A stretch of 64,000 bases of DNA from Dyadobacter frigoris (GCF_005280585.1 NZ_SZVO01000002.1:443005-507004); one strand, 5' to 3'; shown: positions 38,398-47,338, numbered from the stretch's first letter. A program made the numbers and translations. Notes: generated by a model not told the origin, from the letters alone.

Positions 38398-38997
38398 TTA
38401 ATCAGGTTTTATCGTTAATCCTGGTTTGACTCTGCGTGAGTATATCTCTTCATAAATATTATTGATAGAACTTTCAGCAGGGCTAAACGGAAGTTTTCTA
38501 TATCCCACCCAAACATGTTGATCAGGCACACTACTTTTAACAATTTCAGCAATAACGTTTGATTTGCCACTGAAATGTTGAGATAGTCGCGATCTGAGGT
38601 TATTTGCTTTACCTAAGTAAAAAGGTCTAACGAAGCAGATCTCTTTAAAAAATTCATAGAAAGCTTGAATATTTGTTCTACTCCTGAGGTATGCTTCTAG
38701 CTCTGAGTGCTTTTTATCACTTAGCCCAAACATGTTGGCATTGTCTCTGAAACCTTGCTCCCAAATTTTTGCATGAAATTTGTACTTGCCTTTAATTTCT
38801 TCTTCAATGTAAAAATTTCGGCTGGAGTATTCTTTCAAAGTATTGATCAAATCATTAGTGGCAATACGGTCTGCGTCAAATGCTGGCCAGTAAACCCATT
38901 GATAAATACCATAGTCAGAAGGAATTCCATCTTTAGGATCATCCACATTCTTCTTTAAATAATCCAGTTTATTGAATTCAAAGTCATTATATTTCAT
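38398..38997 (-). CDS. GIY-YIG-type nuclease
   Basis: A 199-residue protein with the GIY-YIG outline: GIYQWVYW (about 27-34), then FYLGKANNLRSRLSQHF (about 138-154) providing the YIG-equivalent and the conserved Arg and His, and a Glu in INNIYEEIY. GIY-YIG enzymes cut DNA. It is the first gene of the five-gene minus-strand operon and directly abuts the DGQHR gene, making it the likely DNA-cutting arm. The first 130 residues, between the GIY and YLG parts, are a long insertion. Confidence 0.78.
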   Translation of the reverse strand: MKYNDFEFNKLDYLKKNVDDPKDGIPSDYGIYQWVYWPAFDADRIATNDLINTLKEYSSRNFYIEEEIKGKYKFHAKIWEQGFRDNANMFGLSDKKHSELEAYLRSRTNIQAFYEFFKEICFVRPFYLGKANNLRSRLSQHFSGKSNVIAEIVKSSVPDQHVWVGYRKLPFSPAESSINNIYEEIYSRRVKPGLTIKPD

Positions 38998-39346
38998 CGA
39001 TTCAGGAGGAGTCGGTAGATAACCACGGGTTTAATATTGACAAGGTACGTAAATCAATTTTCTACTTTTAATAAATAATAGAATACCACATCAGTGCAAC
39101 TTGTTAATTATTCGAAATTTCAAACGGAAGCGATTGCAAAATAACTTAGATACTTCAACCTGTTGTGCTTATCCAGCCGTAAAAAAATATGTGTTGATCT
39201 CAACTTACATCTTGCTTCTGAAATATTGATTAAATAAGAAAATATTATTTCTAAAACTAGTTGGTTATAGATAAAGAATTATTCTCGGGTGATTAATTCA
39301 ACTTACCATGCAGATTTCAGCCTATTGCAGACAATATAACAGTGCA
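38998..39346. other. Spacer upstream of the GIY-YIG operon
   Basis: About 350 AT-rich bases between the integrase stop and the first gene of the minus-strand operon, whose promoter must lie here. No clear consensus element was found on the minus strand. Confidence 0.35.
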
Positions 39347-40552
39347 CTATAAATTTATCACGGAATCTAATGCGTCATCAGTCGTTTTATTAATAAAATT
39401 ACTCTGATAACCCATAGTTGTCTTAATATCAGAATGCCGATAAAGCCTTTGAAGAACATTGGCTGGAATACGATCCGCAGATATCTGCGCAAACGTGTGG
39501 CGCGCAATGTGCATAGATAACGGTTTCGTTATTTCTAATTTCTTGGAAACATTTTTTAAATAGTCGTTACAGCTTCGAACCCTCGTTTTGATATAACTCT
39601 GAACTTCATATAATTTCGAAAGATCCGGCAGTTTAGCTAGGTCAGGAAATACTAGGTCATGGGCATTTGCCCCTCGTGGGTACTGTTTCAAGATTTCAAG
39701 CACCTTGTCTGGCACCTTCAATGATCCGGCTTTCAAATTTTTACCCATAGAATAATAAAGGCGATCATTTTGAAAGTCTGACCATTTAAGCCTTAAAACA
39801 TCTGACACACGCATCCCTGCAAAATAAAACGAGACCAACCAAAGATTTCGCGCATGGTTTTCACCAAGTGGTAGATCTATTTCTTCCATTAACTTTACCT
39901 CCTCCGCATTTAGACCGATTTTTAAACTATCAGGAAACTTGATTACGGTCTTCCCTTTACCAAAAGGATAATTTTTCCTATCAGTAATGTTGTCTGCAAC
40001 AGCTCTATTATATACAGTCCTGATCACCACTAAATGATTGACTGCTGTCCTTTCCGTCACGCCAAACGTTCCTATCAGATAAGCCTTGAATTTTGTCAAT
40101 AAGCCGGAACTGATTTCAGAAAAATTGATGTCTTCATTTTTTAGAAATGTCTTGAATCGATTAATCCTAGGCTCGTCAGCAGATCTCTGATTGAACTTCC
40201 CTGTGGCTTTAAGTTGGTCCAGGTAAAGTTTTGCTTGTTTGAAAAAAGTACCATCCTTGGATGCTGCAACTGCCCTTTTTATAGCCTTTGCAGAAGTGTC
40301 AGTTTTGTTAGTTTCCATCTCCACAAGCTTGTCAGTCGCCTCAGCTAGCTTTTTTGCAATCAGGTTATTGAGTCTTGCAGAGTTGGGATGTGATTTCTTG
40401 ATTATTTGCCTTGCATCGTCCCAATCCGCTAGCGAAACGCTATGACCGATACTTGTTTGTGAAATTTTCCTATCCTTTATTATCCGTAGATAAAGGTTAT
40501 GTTTCCCTTCTCTATTAGGAGTTTTGCGAAGAACTATGCTTACTGATGCCAT
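39347..40552 (-). CDS. Tyrosine integrase, Bacteroidota type
   Basis: An integrase of about 401 residues from ATG at 40552 (MASVSIVLRK). It has an arm-binding N-terminus (VSIVLRKTPNREGKHNLYLRI), a helical core-binding domain (about 95-185), and a catalytic domain with Arg in FAGMRVSDVL, HIARHTFA (His and Arg), His in YRHSDI and the Tyr nucleophile in MGYQS. Upstream reading frame continues 19 codons but would run into phased arm repeats. The tRNA-Leu remnant 150 bases away is its likely att site. Confidence 0.93.
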   Translation of the reverse strand: MASVSIVLRKTPNREGKHNLYLRIIKDRKISQTSIGHSVSLADWDDARQIIKKSHPNSARLNNLIAKKLAEATDKLVEMETNKTDTSAKAIKRAVAASKDGTFFKQAKLYLDQLKATGKFNQRSADEPRINRFKTFLKNEDINFSEISSGLLTKFKAYLIGTFGVTERTAVNHLVVIRTVYNRAVADNITDRKNYPFGKGKTVIKFPDSLKIGLNAEEVKLMEEIDLPLGENHARNLWLVSFYFAGMRVSDVLRLKWSDFQNDRLYYSMGKNLKAGSLKVPDKVLEILKQYPRGANAHDLVFPDLAKLPDLSKLYEVQSYIKTRVRSCNDYLKNVSKKLEITKPLSMHIARHTFAQISADRIPANVLQRLYRHSDIKTTMGYQSNFINKTTDDALDSVINL

Positions 40553-40589
40553 ATCCGATCTGTTTGATAAACAAATGTAATGGATTTTC

Positions 40590-40608
40590 GCCAAACATAT
40601 GCCAAACA
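40590..40608 (+). repeat. Phased GCCAAACA arm-type repeats
   Basis: GCCAAACA occurs at 40590-40597 and 40601-40608, 11 bases apart, between the integrase start and the tRNA-Leu remnant. The layout matches the GGGTTAC pairs at the other integrase, which supports both being integrase arm sites. Confidence 0.55.
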
Positions 40609-40708
40609 AATCGAGTTTTTATAAATATTTTTATGATACAAAATATACTTAACTATCAGATTATCAATTAATATTAATACATATCAAACCACATGAAACC
40701 ATAAATAG

Positions 40709-40768
40709 CAGGACTTAAAATCCTGTGAGCTGTAAGGCTCGTACGGGTTCGATTCCCGTCCCCGGTAC
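40709..40768 (+). tRNA. tRNA-Leu(UAA) 3' remnant, attachment core
   Basis: The 3' part of a leucine tRNA: a perfect anticodon stem (CAGGA / TCCTG) around CTTAAAA (anticodon TAA), a long class II variable arm (GAGC / GCTC), a perfect T-arm (ACGGG / CCCGT around TTCGATT) and acceptor CCCCGGT plus A. The 5' acceptor and D-arm are missing. It is the duplicated tRNA end at an element junction. The 3' end of the serine recombinase gene runs antisense through it. Confidence 0.88.
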
Positions 40769-42295
40769 AAAGCGGGACTTTTGTGAGAAATCACTAAAAG
40801 TTCCGCTTTTTTCTTTCCGTAAGTCGCTGTTTATCTGAAAGATAAGGGCTGCTGCTTCATTAATTTTTGTGGTTCGATATCCACTTTCTGAAAACACCAG
40901 TTTTTCGGGGTACATCGAACCAATGATCTCACGCTTCTGATTTGTATCTGATCTTGTGTAGACAAGGTCGATGTTTGAAAGTGCGTTCACTGCCCTATCC
41001 AGCATCTTTTCAAGATTTACTGGACTGTTGACGCTCGTTGTCATCTCCGTTAAATTGGCTTCCAACCGCACAAGCTTTTCCTCTATTTCTGATTTCATCG
41101 TCCGGTAGTCTTTTGGATCAATATCACAGGTCAATAAAAGCTCTCTTGCCTTACCAAGTTTATTGTTCAGTGCATCAATCTGGTCGAGGACATGTTTCTT
41201 CTCGGTTTGTGAATGCTTTGTCTGTCCTTTGAATGCTTTGTTTACAACCAGTTTAAAAAGCTCTGTCACACCTTTGTGGGGTTTAAACTTTTGAAGTTCT
41301 TTTACAAACTGATCGTTGAGTCGGCCACACGCATATCTTGGCCCGCAGGAGGCCACACAGTGATAATAGTGGTACCTGCCGTTTCTACCTTTCGAAGCGC
41401 TTGCCGTTAACAGCCTGTGACAATTAGGACATTTCAGAAAACCCCGCAGCGGAAACATATCATTGGATATTTCTTTCACATTAGGCCGCTGTCTCTTCTT
41501 TTTTCCGTCAATCGAATCCTGTACTTCGTAAAACAGATTCTCGGATATCAGCGCTTCATGCTGCCCTTGCGCTAACCGGCTCTCTTCATCCTTGTAACCG
41601 GGTATGAAGATCTTACCGAAATAAAGCGGATTTTCGATTGCACGCCAGAAGCAGGTTTTGCTGCATCTGAGTCCTTTACGAACCGCCTGTCTTCTGACTT
41701 CTTCTACCGAATATATACCTTGCGCCAATTCTTCAAAGGCCCATTTTAAGACGGATGCCTGCGGCTGTTGTAGTGCGATGTATTTTCTGCCGCTTTCAGT
41801 GATCTTATTTATGTAACCCACCGGAGCTACACCCATATACCGGCCTTCCTTTCTGGCCCTTCTCATGCCGTGAAACGTATTGAGTGCCCGTCGGTCATTT
41901 TCCACTTCGGGTGCAGCCAGGTAAAAGGCCAGCATCATTTTATTTTCCGGAATAGAAAGATCTAGCGGCTGCTCAATAGCCTGGGGCTCCACGCCCAACC
42001 TTCTAAGTATACTGATCATCTGGTAGGCATCGCCCGCGTTGCGGCTGAACCTGTCCCATTTGGTAAAAAGAACCAGATCCACCTTGCCTTTTGATTTTTT
42101 TAGGTCCAGCAGCAACTGTGACCATTGGGGGCGGTTGAAGGTCTTGGCCGAATGGTCTTCATAAATCACCTTTCTTACCTCTATATGATTGATGCCACAA
42201 TACTTTCTAAGCATTTCCTCCTGTCCTCTTTGGGAGTAGCCTTTATCTGCCTGCTCGTCCGTGCTGACGCGGACATATAAATCTGCCGTTTTCAT
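40715..42295 (-). CDS. Large serine recombinase running into tRNA-Leu
   Basis: A 526-residue large serine recombinase. It has a resolvase domain with nucleophile Ser in YVRVSTDEQ (about residue 11) and Arg in KWDRFSRN, a recombinase domain, a zinc ribbon (KCPNCHRLL, then YHCVASCG) and a coiled-coil (about 375-440). Such enzymes integrate or excise elements at short att sites. The last 30 residues (to the stop) are encoded by the tRNA terminator hairpin and the antisense of the tRNA-Leu remnant (end GTGIEPVRALQLTGF), so the natural C-terminus may differ. Confidence 0.93.
   Translation of the reverse strand: MKTADLYVRVSTDEQADKGYSQRGQEEMLRKYCGINHIEVRKVIYEDHSAKTFNRPQWSQLLLDLKKSKGKVDLVLFTKWDRFSRNAGDAYQMISILRRLGVEPQAIEQPLDLSIPENKMMLAFYLAAPEVENDRRALNTFHGMRRARKEGRYMGVAPVGYINKITESGRKYIALQQPQASVLKWAFEELAQGIYSVEEVRRQAVRKGLRCSKTCFWRAIENPLYFGKIFIPGYKDEESRLAQGQHEALISENLFYEVQDSIDGKKKRQRPNVKEISNDMFPLRGFLKCPNCHRLLTASASKGRNGRYHYYHCVASCGPRYACGRLNDQFVKELQKFKPHKGVTELFKLVVNKAFKGQTKHSQTEKKHVLDQIDALNNKLGKARELLLTCDIDPKDYRTMKSEIEEKLVRLEANLTEMTTSVNSPVNLEKMLDRAVNALSNIDLVYTRSDTNQKREIIGSMYPEKLVFSESGYRTTKINEAAALIFQINSDLRKEKSGTFSDFSQKSRFVPGTGIEPVRALQLTGF
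40770..40813 (+). terminator. Strong terminator after the tRNA-Leu remnant
   Basis: A long hairpin (AAAGCGGGACTTTT 40770-40783 pairing with AAAAGTTCCGCTTT 40797-40810, with inner GTGA/TCAC and a GAAA loop) followed by a T-run. It would end transcription of the tRNA. It lies inside the serine recombinase frame on the other strand. Confidence 0.7.
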
Positions 42296-42339
42296 CTGAA
42301 TATGGTTACCTCACAGATAATTTAATGAATCAGATCATG

Positions 42340-42522
42340 TTACAAAACATCATCCTTTAAATCTTTAAGACATTGGCTTACTACTATATTAGCCAATTTT
42401 TCTAAAAACTCCAAGATTTTCTTAGCCTGAATTTCAGTTACCTCGAGTCCTTCACGACTTAACACTTCCACCGCTTTTTGTGGGGATACCCTCTCTTTTT
42501 CTAACGCCTCCATCCTGCTCAC
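42340..42522 (-). CDS. Small helical protein next to the serine recombinase
   Basis: A 60-residue charged helical protein (ERVSPQKAVEVLSREGLEVTEIQAKKILEFLEKL) that begins upstream of the recombinase on the same strand, 44 bases before it. Size and position suggest a recombination accessory or regulatory factor, but no family was recognised. Confidence 0.5.
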   Translation of the reverse strand: MSRMEALEKERVSPQKAVEVLSREGLEVTEIQAKKILEFLEKLANIVVSQCLKDLKDDVL

Positions 42523-42627
42523 CTTGTTTTAGTCCAACATGCGGCAAAATAATCTTCGAGGGCCATCAAGATGTTCCGGCGATACTTTCCGGAATGAAAA
42601 GAATATCATTTCTGCTTTTATGCAACT

Positions 42628-42665
42628 AAACACGGCCTGATCTTCCTAAATCAGACCGTGCCGTT
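42628..42665 (-). terminator. Hairpin terminator after ardA
   Basis: CACGGCCTGA (42631-42640) pairs with TCAGACCGTG (42651-42660) with one G-T pair, extended by AAA/TTT, just past the ardA stop. The T-run on the minus strand is short. Confidence 0.5.
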
Positions 42666-42671
42666 TAATAA

Positions 42672-43226
42672 TCAATCCATGAAAACATGACCTTCGTACT
42701 GTGAATAGCCATCTAAAAATAGGTCCCTTGCATAAGCTTCGTAATCAAAATATCTTTGCAACAGCTCGGGCACGTCCGATAGCATTCCCGTATCTTCGAT
42801 ATATTGATATGCAAATTCTATTTCCGAATCTTTCATCGATCCTGAAAAGCAACCTTGATACGATTCTTCAAATCCTTGTAGCGTTTCATCTAAATCATTT
42901 CCGTTTGAAGGCCATGATACGATCCTGGAACAGTAAATCTCAAATGCCTCCGCGCGTTCCTCGCCCATTTCATCCGTCAGTTCAAAGTACTTGAATGTGT
43001 CCTCATGCAGACTGCATTCTGAAATCAGGAAATCCGGAATATATTCCCAATCCTGGAACATTAATTCAGGCAGGAATTCATTTCGGTGATATTCATAACA
43101 GTCTTTATAAAACTCTTTGCAATCAGAGTAGTCTGAGAGATCAAACCATTTACCGAAAAGCGATCCGTCATTATACTGCCAGTAAGTTCCAACATAAATT
43201 TTTGGAGTGTTTTCAAGATTTTTCAT
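42672..43226 (-). CDS. ardA: ArdA antirestriction protein
   Basis: A 184-residue, strongly acidic DNA-mimic protein of the ArdA family. Seen are IYVGTYWQYNDGSLFGKWFDL at the start, ELMFQDWEYIP, and the late ERYFDYE-like QRYFDYEAYARDL before GHVF. ArdA occupies the DNA site of type I restriction enzymes, so an entering mobile element survives cleavage. It is typical cargo of conjugative and mobilisable elements. A structured leader of about 100 bases lies upstream. Confidence 0.93.
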   Translation of the reverse strand: MKNLENTPKIYVGTYWQYNDGSLFGKWFDLSDYSDCKEFYKDCYEYHRNEFLPELMFQDWEYIPDFLISECSLHEDTFKYFELTDEMGEERAEAFEIYCSRIVSWPSNGNDLDETLQGFEESYQGCFSGSMKDSEIEFAYQYIEDTGMLSDVPELLQRYFDYEAYARDLFLDGYSQYEGHVFMD

Positions 43227-43296
43227 GATTGAAAGTCTTTAAAAGTAGCTTAGCCCGGCGTTGTGCTCAGGGCAATCGCTACCTCCACTCAAAGAA

Positions 43297-43399
43297 AAAA
43301 TGACGGGGTTTACCCCCTTTGGCTGCAAGAGTAGCCAGCGGTTTAAGGAGCGGCATTAAGCCGCGGTAAATAGCAGGCTACTCTTGAAGCCATCATTTT
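43297..43399 (-). promoter_or_regulatory. Nested-hairpin element upstream of ardA
   Basis: Three nested stems: AAAATGA / TCATTTT (43297-43303, 43393-43399), CAAGAGTAGCC / GGCTACTCTTG (43326-43336, 43376-43386), and GCGGC / GCCGC (43350-43354, 43360-43364). The middle stem is perfect over 11 bases. The element sits 70 bases upstream of ardA and divergent from ietA. It could be an RNA leader that delays or gates ardA, a protein-binding cruciform, or a transfer origin. Confidence 0.6.
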
Positions 43400-43568
43400 T
43401 GGCTTTGTAACTTTCGTTGCACTGACTGACAACCTGTGCGATAGACTCTTACAAGTCGTAAAAAACTCATCGAAATTGAATTAACCTTAACCATCGAGAA
43501 TTCAAAAGAATCATCTAACTACACTTATTGTGTAAATTATTACGACTATTAAATATTTTGTACGATAT

Positions 43569-43600
43569 TTTGATTTTTAATTACGATATGCGTAATTTTG
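43569..43600 (+). promoter_or_regulatory. ietAS promoter with overlapping palindrome
   Basis: TTTG (43569-43572) and TAATTTTG (43593-43600) are 20 bases apart, an excellent match to the Bacteroidota sigma factor consensus TTTG-N19/20-TAnnTTTG. A palindrome, AATTACG / CGTAATT (43579-43585, 43591-43597), covers the spacer and -7 element and would block the promoter if bound. The ietA start follows 18 bases later. Confidence 0.65.
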
Positions 43601-43618
43601 TAATCAAACTTTTCTGCT

Positions 43619-44713
43619 ATGTATACGGAGATATTAAAAATTATTGAAGGGGGATTATCTAAGGACTTCAAAAAAGTACACAACTACTCAAAGCTGTTAG
43701 CCGATAAACTGGCGAAGGATGGAGACGAAAAAATGGCAAAACTGATTTTACGCGCCATCGAAAACGGTCCCGCTACAACCGTTGTAATGGATGAGCTTCT
43801 GACCACTCCCGTTGATCAGGAAAGCAGACTTAGCATAGTCGATATTTCTAGGCCTCTTAGTGGCAGAACTCCGGTTATACTACCTCAGTTAATTGAAAAT
43901 AAAATTGATGACTTTATAAATGTTGTAAAACACCAAAGTGAGTTGATCAAAAATGGAATTGAAACTACCAACACACTTCTTTTATACGGAAAACCGGGTT
44001 GCGGAAAAACAACTGTTGCGCAATACATCTCCGACAAAACAGGCCTACCGCTGGTAGTAGCGAGATTTGATGCGATAGTATCATCCTTACTTGGAAACAC
44101 AGCGAAAAATATCAGAAAGATATTTGATTTTGCAGATAACAAACCGTGCATACTCTTTCTTGACGAATTCGACGCTATCGCAAAAGCAAGAGACGATCAA
44201 TATGAACTTGGTGAACTTAAAAGAGTGATTAACAGTCTATTGCAAAACATTGACGCTTTTGCAAGTCACAATATATTGATCGCCGCTACCAATCATCCAG
44301 AGCTCTTAGATAAAGCGATATGGCGCAGGTTTAATACGGTTATTGAGATTGGCGCTCCTCAGGAGGCTGAGGTATCACAGCTGATTAAAGTTTTTACAGC
44401 AGGGTTCAAAACAGACTTTATAGATGATGAAAGACGTCACGATAAACTTGTGAAACTTCTGACGGGTAAGTCTCCATCCGATATAAAGGGCATCATCAAC
44501 AATGCAAAGGCGCATACGATCATTAATGGCCGTGAAACACTTGCTTATGAAGATCTACTGGTAGAGCTTTTTGAATTTACCAACCATGGAGACTTATCCA
44601 TCGAAAAGCTGGTGGAATTTTTAAATGACAATGGTATTCCACAAGTGGCCATCGCCGAAAGGATGAAGATATCCATCAGACAGGTAAGAAATTTTTTAAA
44701 CAAAAACATCTAG
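43619..44713 (+). CDS. ietA: IetA-like AAA ATPase
   Basis: A 364-residue AAA+ ATPase. Walker A is GKPGCGKTT (about 124-132), Walker B ILFLDEFDAI (about 178-187), then sensor 1 IAATNHPE and an RRF arginine-finger context. The wording is close to FtsH-type AAA modules but no protease or membrane segment is present. The paired subtilase makes this the ATPase half of an IetAS system, described as a plasmid-incompatibility and anti-phage pair. It ends three bases before ietS. Confidence 0.85.
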   Translation: MYTEILKIIEGGLSKDFKKVHNYSKLLADKLAKDGDEKMAKLILRAIENGPATTVVMDELLTTPVDQESRLSIVDISRPLSGRTPVILPQLIENKIDDFINVVKHQSELIKNGIETTNTLLLYGKPGCGKTTVAQYISDKTGLPLVVARFDAIVSSLLGNTAKNIRKIFDFADNKPCILFLDEFDAIAKARDDQYELGELKRVINSLLQNIDAFASHNILIAATNHPELLDKAIWRRFNTVIEIGAPQEAEVSQLIKVFTAGFKTDFIDDERRHDKLVKLLTGKSPSDIKGIINNAKAHTIINGRETLAYEDLLVELFEFTNHGDLSIEKLVEFLNDNGIPQVAIAERMKISIRQVRNFLNKNI

Positions 44714-44716
44714 GTC

Positions 44717-47086
44717 ATGGCAGAAAAGAACCTCCCTGTAAAATTCTTTCAAAAAAGACAGAAAGATGAGATGGACACCGAAGGTGGTGGAGAGCGGAAG
44801 ATGCCCACTTGGGCAAGTCCCGCCATAGCGTCTCAGAAATCAGCTTATATCAGAGAAGTACTTCAGGATGTTTCTGTCAAATTGACCAATAAAGTCAAAC
44901 AAAATAATTACATACCGTCAGTGCTAAAACTGAAAGTCAATGAAGATGCACTGGCCAAATCATACCGCAAAGAAATCGGAAACCTGTTCAATACCACAGA
45001 ATTGAATATTATTGGGGTTAACGGAGTGGACGAGGTATTGGTGAAAGTGGATGATGTTCAGGATTTGCAGGGAATGATCAGAAATTTCGAGAAGGCAAAC
45101 AACGCATTTCCAAGCTTTTCTACGGTAGTCGGGATATCTGCCATTAGTGACGTAGAGGAATTCAAACCAGAAATAGCCATTGATTCGGACATTGAAGAGG
45201 ATCATGTCTTAAAAATAAAACTTTTCAATTATGGCAATATTGAGTTGGACGGCATACTGGCCAGAATGTTTGAACAGTTTTGCCAAAGCAGAAAATTGTC
45301 TTTTAAACGTACCGTCTACTCCGGCGATTTAAATATTTACCGGGTCGATGCGGTAACAACAGATGCGCTGGAATTTTTGAAGGATTTCGATGGTATACAG
45401 CTTATCACCGAAATGCCTTCATACGAACTTACGCTTGACGAAGTGATTGAGGACACGCCAGTAGAAATTAAAACACCAAAGGCTGGTGTGGACTATCCTA
45501 TCATCGGTGTGCTGGATACAGGGATTGCCAACATTCCACATCTTTCGCCCTGGCTTCATCAGGATAACATTACCTATTATACCGATGAGGATACCAACAA
45601 AAAGCATGGTACCGGTGTCGCCGGAATCCTGATTTACGGAGATATTCTTGAAGGAGTGAATTATACCGGGTTTGAAGGATGCAAATTATTTGAAGCGGTT
45701 GTGATGCCGGATCTTACCAGGCAAAAAATATATGAAAGTGAATTAATAGAGCAGATCAGAGACGCAATCAGCAGACATGATCATATTAAGATCTGGAATC
45801 TGTCACTGGGAACAGATCAGGAAGTCGACTTAAATGAATTTTCCGATTTTGCCAAGGCACTCGATGAAATACAGGAGCAGCATGATGTACTGATTTGTAA
45901 ATCTGCCGGAAACTGTGATAATTTTAAAATAAACGCACCAAAGCGCAGGATAACCAAGTCTGCCGATACAGTCAGGGGGCTTGTTGTCGGTTCTTTGACG
46001 CATGATCAAAGTCCGACGGACCATGCCGGAAAACATCACCCGTCACCGTTTTCAAGAACGGGACCAGGACCAGCGCATTTGATCAAGCCGGACATTGTTC
46101 ACATGGGCGGAAATGCAGGAACGGACGCGCGAAATAATGTGACTATAAGTCCTGTCAAATCTTTTTCAACGGATGGCAGGTTGGCAAAAATTATCGGTAC
46201 GAGCTTTTCCACGCCAAGGATTTCAGCCATTGCGGCAGGGTTAAATTCTATGCTTAATGAGAGATTCAACCCCACCCTGATAAAGGCTTTGATCATTCAT
46301 TCTGCTAAATATCCGCCCGAAATGAAAATGGCGATTTCGGACAAAATTAACGCGGTTGGTTTCGGAATGCCATCTAATATATCCGATATCCTTTTTAACG
46401 AACCAAATGAAATCACGCTGATACTGCAGGATACGCTTGAAAAGGGGAATTTTATTGACATTCTTGATTTTCCGTTTCCGCAAAGCATGGTAGATGAGGA
46501 TGGCTATTTTTATGGAGAGATTACGGTCACACTTGTAACTGCTCCTATTTTGGAAGTTTCACAGGGAGCGGAATACTGTCAGTCCAACATCGATGTGATG
46601 CTTGGGACTTATGACGAAAAAACGGAGCGGGACACCTCAAAACCACAAATCAAAAATCCAATCGGTGCTGATGGACGGCAGAATATCCTTAGTAGCTCAG
46701 TCTATAGTAAAAGAGCCGGAAAGAATATGGATGTCCCGTTTGCCGCAGAAAGAATGCTGATTTCATACGGAGATAAGTATCAGCCTGTAAAAAAATGGTG
46801 TGTGAATTTTCAAGAATTCACAGAATCCAACAAGGAGAAATTTTTGAAAGCGCCTAAAAACTGGTATTTGAAAATCAAAGGGCTTTACCGTGATTTTTCA
46901 GAATCCAAGGCAGAAATTAATAAAGTGACGCTTGCACAGGACTTTTGTCTGATCATTACCATAAAGGATACCAAAAGGAGAGGTAATATCTACAATGAAG
47001 TCACCCAGTTATTGGATAATTTCAGCTTTATACATAGCAATGTGAAAATAAAAGAGGAAGTCAGATTACGTTTAAACAATGGTTAA
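44717..47086 (+). CDS. ietS: IetS-like subtilisin protease
   Basis: A 789-residue S8 (subtilisin) protease. The catalytic triad is visible: Asp in IIGVLDTGIA (about 263), His in KKHGTGVAGIL (about 296), Ser in GTSFSTPRISA (about 495), with the oxyanion Asn in SAGNCDN. A long N-terminal region (1-240) and a C-terminal domain (about 560-789) have no family I recognise. There is no signal peptide, so it acts in the cytoplasm, presumably fed by the AAA ATPase encoded just upstream. Confidence 0.87.
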   Translation: MAEKNLPVKFFQKRQKDEMDTEGGGERKMPTWASPAIASQKSAYIREVLQDVSVKLTNKVKQNNYIPSVLKLKVNEDALAKSYRKEIGNLFNTTELNIIGVNGVDEVLVKVDDVQDLQGMIRNFEKANNAFPSFSTVVGISAISDVEEFKPEIAIDSDIEEDHVLKIKLFNYGNIELDGILARMFEQFCQSRKLSFKRTVYSGDLNIYRVDAVTTDALEFLKDFDGIQLITEMPSYELTLDEVIEDTPVEIKTPKAGVDYPIIGVLDTGIANIPHLSPWLHQDNITYYTDEDTNKKHGTGVAGILIYGDILEGVNYTGFEGCKLFEAVVMPDLTRQKIYESELIEQIRDAISRHDHIKIWNLSLGTDQEVDLNEFSDFAKALDEIQEQHDVLICKSAGNCDNFKINAPKRRITKSADTVRGLVVGSLTHDQSPTDHAGKHHPSPFSRTGPGPAHLIKPDIVHMGGNAGTDARNNVTISPVKSFSTDGRLAKIIGTSFSTPRISAIAAGLNSMLNERFNPTLIKALIIHSAKYPPEMKMAISDKINAVGFGMPSNISDILFNEPNEITLILQDTLEKGNFIDILDFPFPQSMVDEDGYFYGEITVTLVTAPILEVSQGAEYCQSNIDVMLGTYDEKTERDTSKPQIKNPIGADGRQNILSSSVYSKRAGKNMDVPFAAERMLISYGDKYQPVKKWCVNFQEFTESNKEKFLKAPKNWYLKIKGLYRDFSESKAEINKVTLAQDFCLIITIKDTKRRGNIYNEVTQLLDNFSFIHSNVKIKEEVRLRLNNG

Positions 47087-47113
47087 CTAATAAAAATACT
47101 ACAGAAACAAAAA

Positions 47114-47144
47114 AATGCCCTGAAGCGCTAACTTCAAAGGCATT
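47114..47144 (+). terminator. Hairpin after ietS
   Basis: AATGCC-C-TGAAG pairs with CTTCA-AA-GGCATT across a 6-base loop, 28 bases past the ietS stop. The T-run is weak, so it may be a leaky terminator. Confidence 0.4.
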
Positions 47145-47338
47145 CAATTTAGAATGTATAAAGCTGTTGGTGGCTTATCCGGGTTGGTACCCCTTTGGCA
47201 TTCTACTTTATTGTGCTTGAACGCTGCAAAGATATCAATTTGTTTAAATTATTTATCTGTGTACTACAATAAAGGAAAACACCATCCAGATAATCTCCGG
47301 CGCTGCAAGTTCGGGGTGGATATATAAATTTTTGTAAA

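Noticed and set aside
40553..40609. A 19-codon N-terminal extension of the tyrosine integrase.
   Set aside because: It would encode a non-family start and cover the phased arm repeats; the ATG at 40552 begins the usual VSIVLRK pattern.
43619..44713. Reading the AAA ATPase as FtsH.
   Set aside because: There is no membrane segment and no HExxH protease domain; the next gene supplies a subtilase instead.
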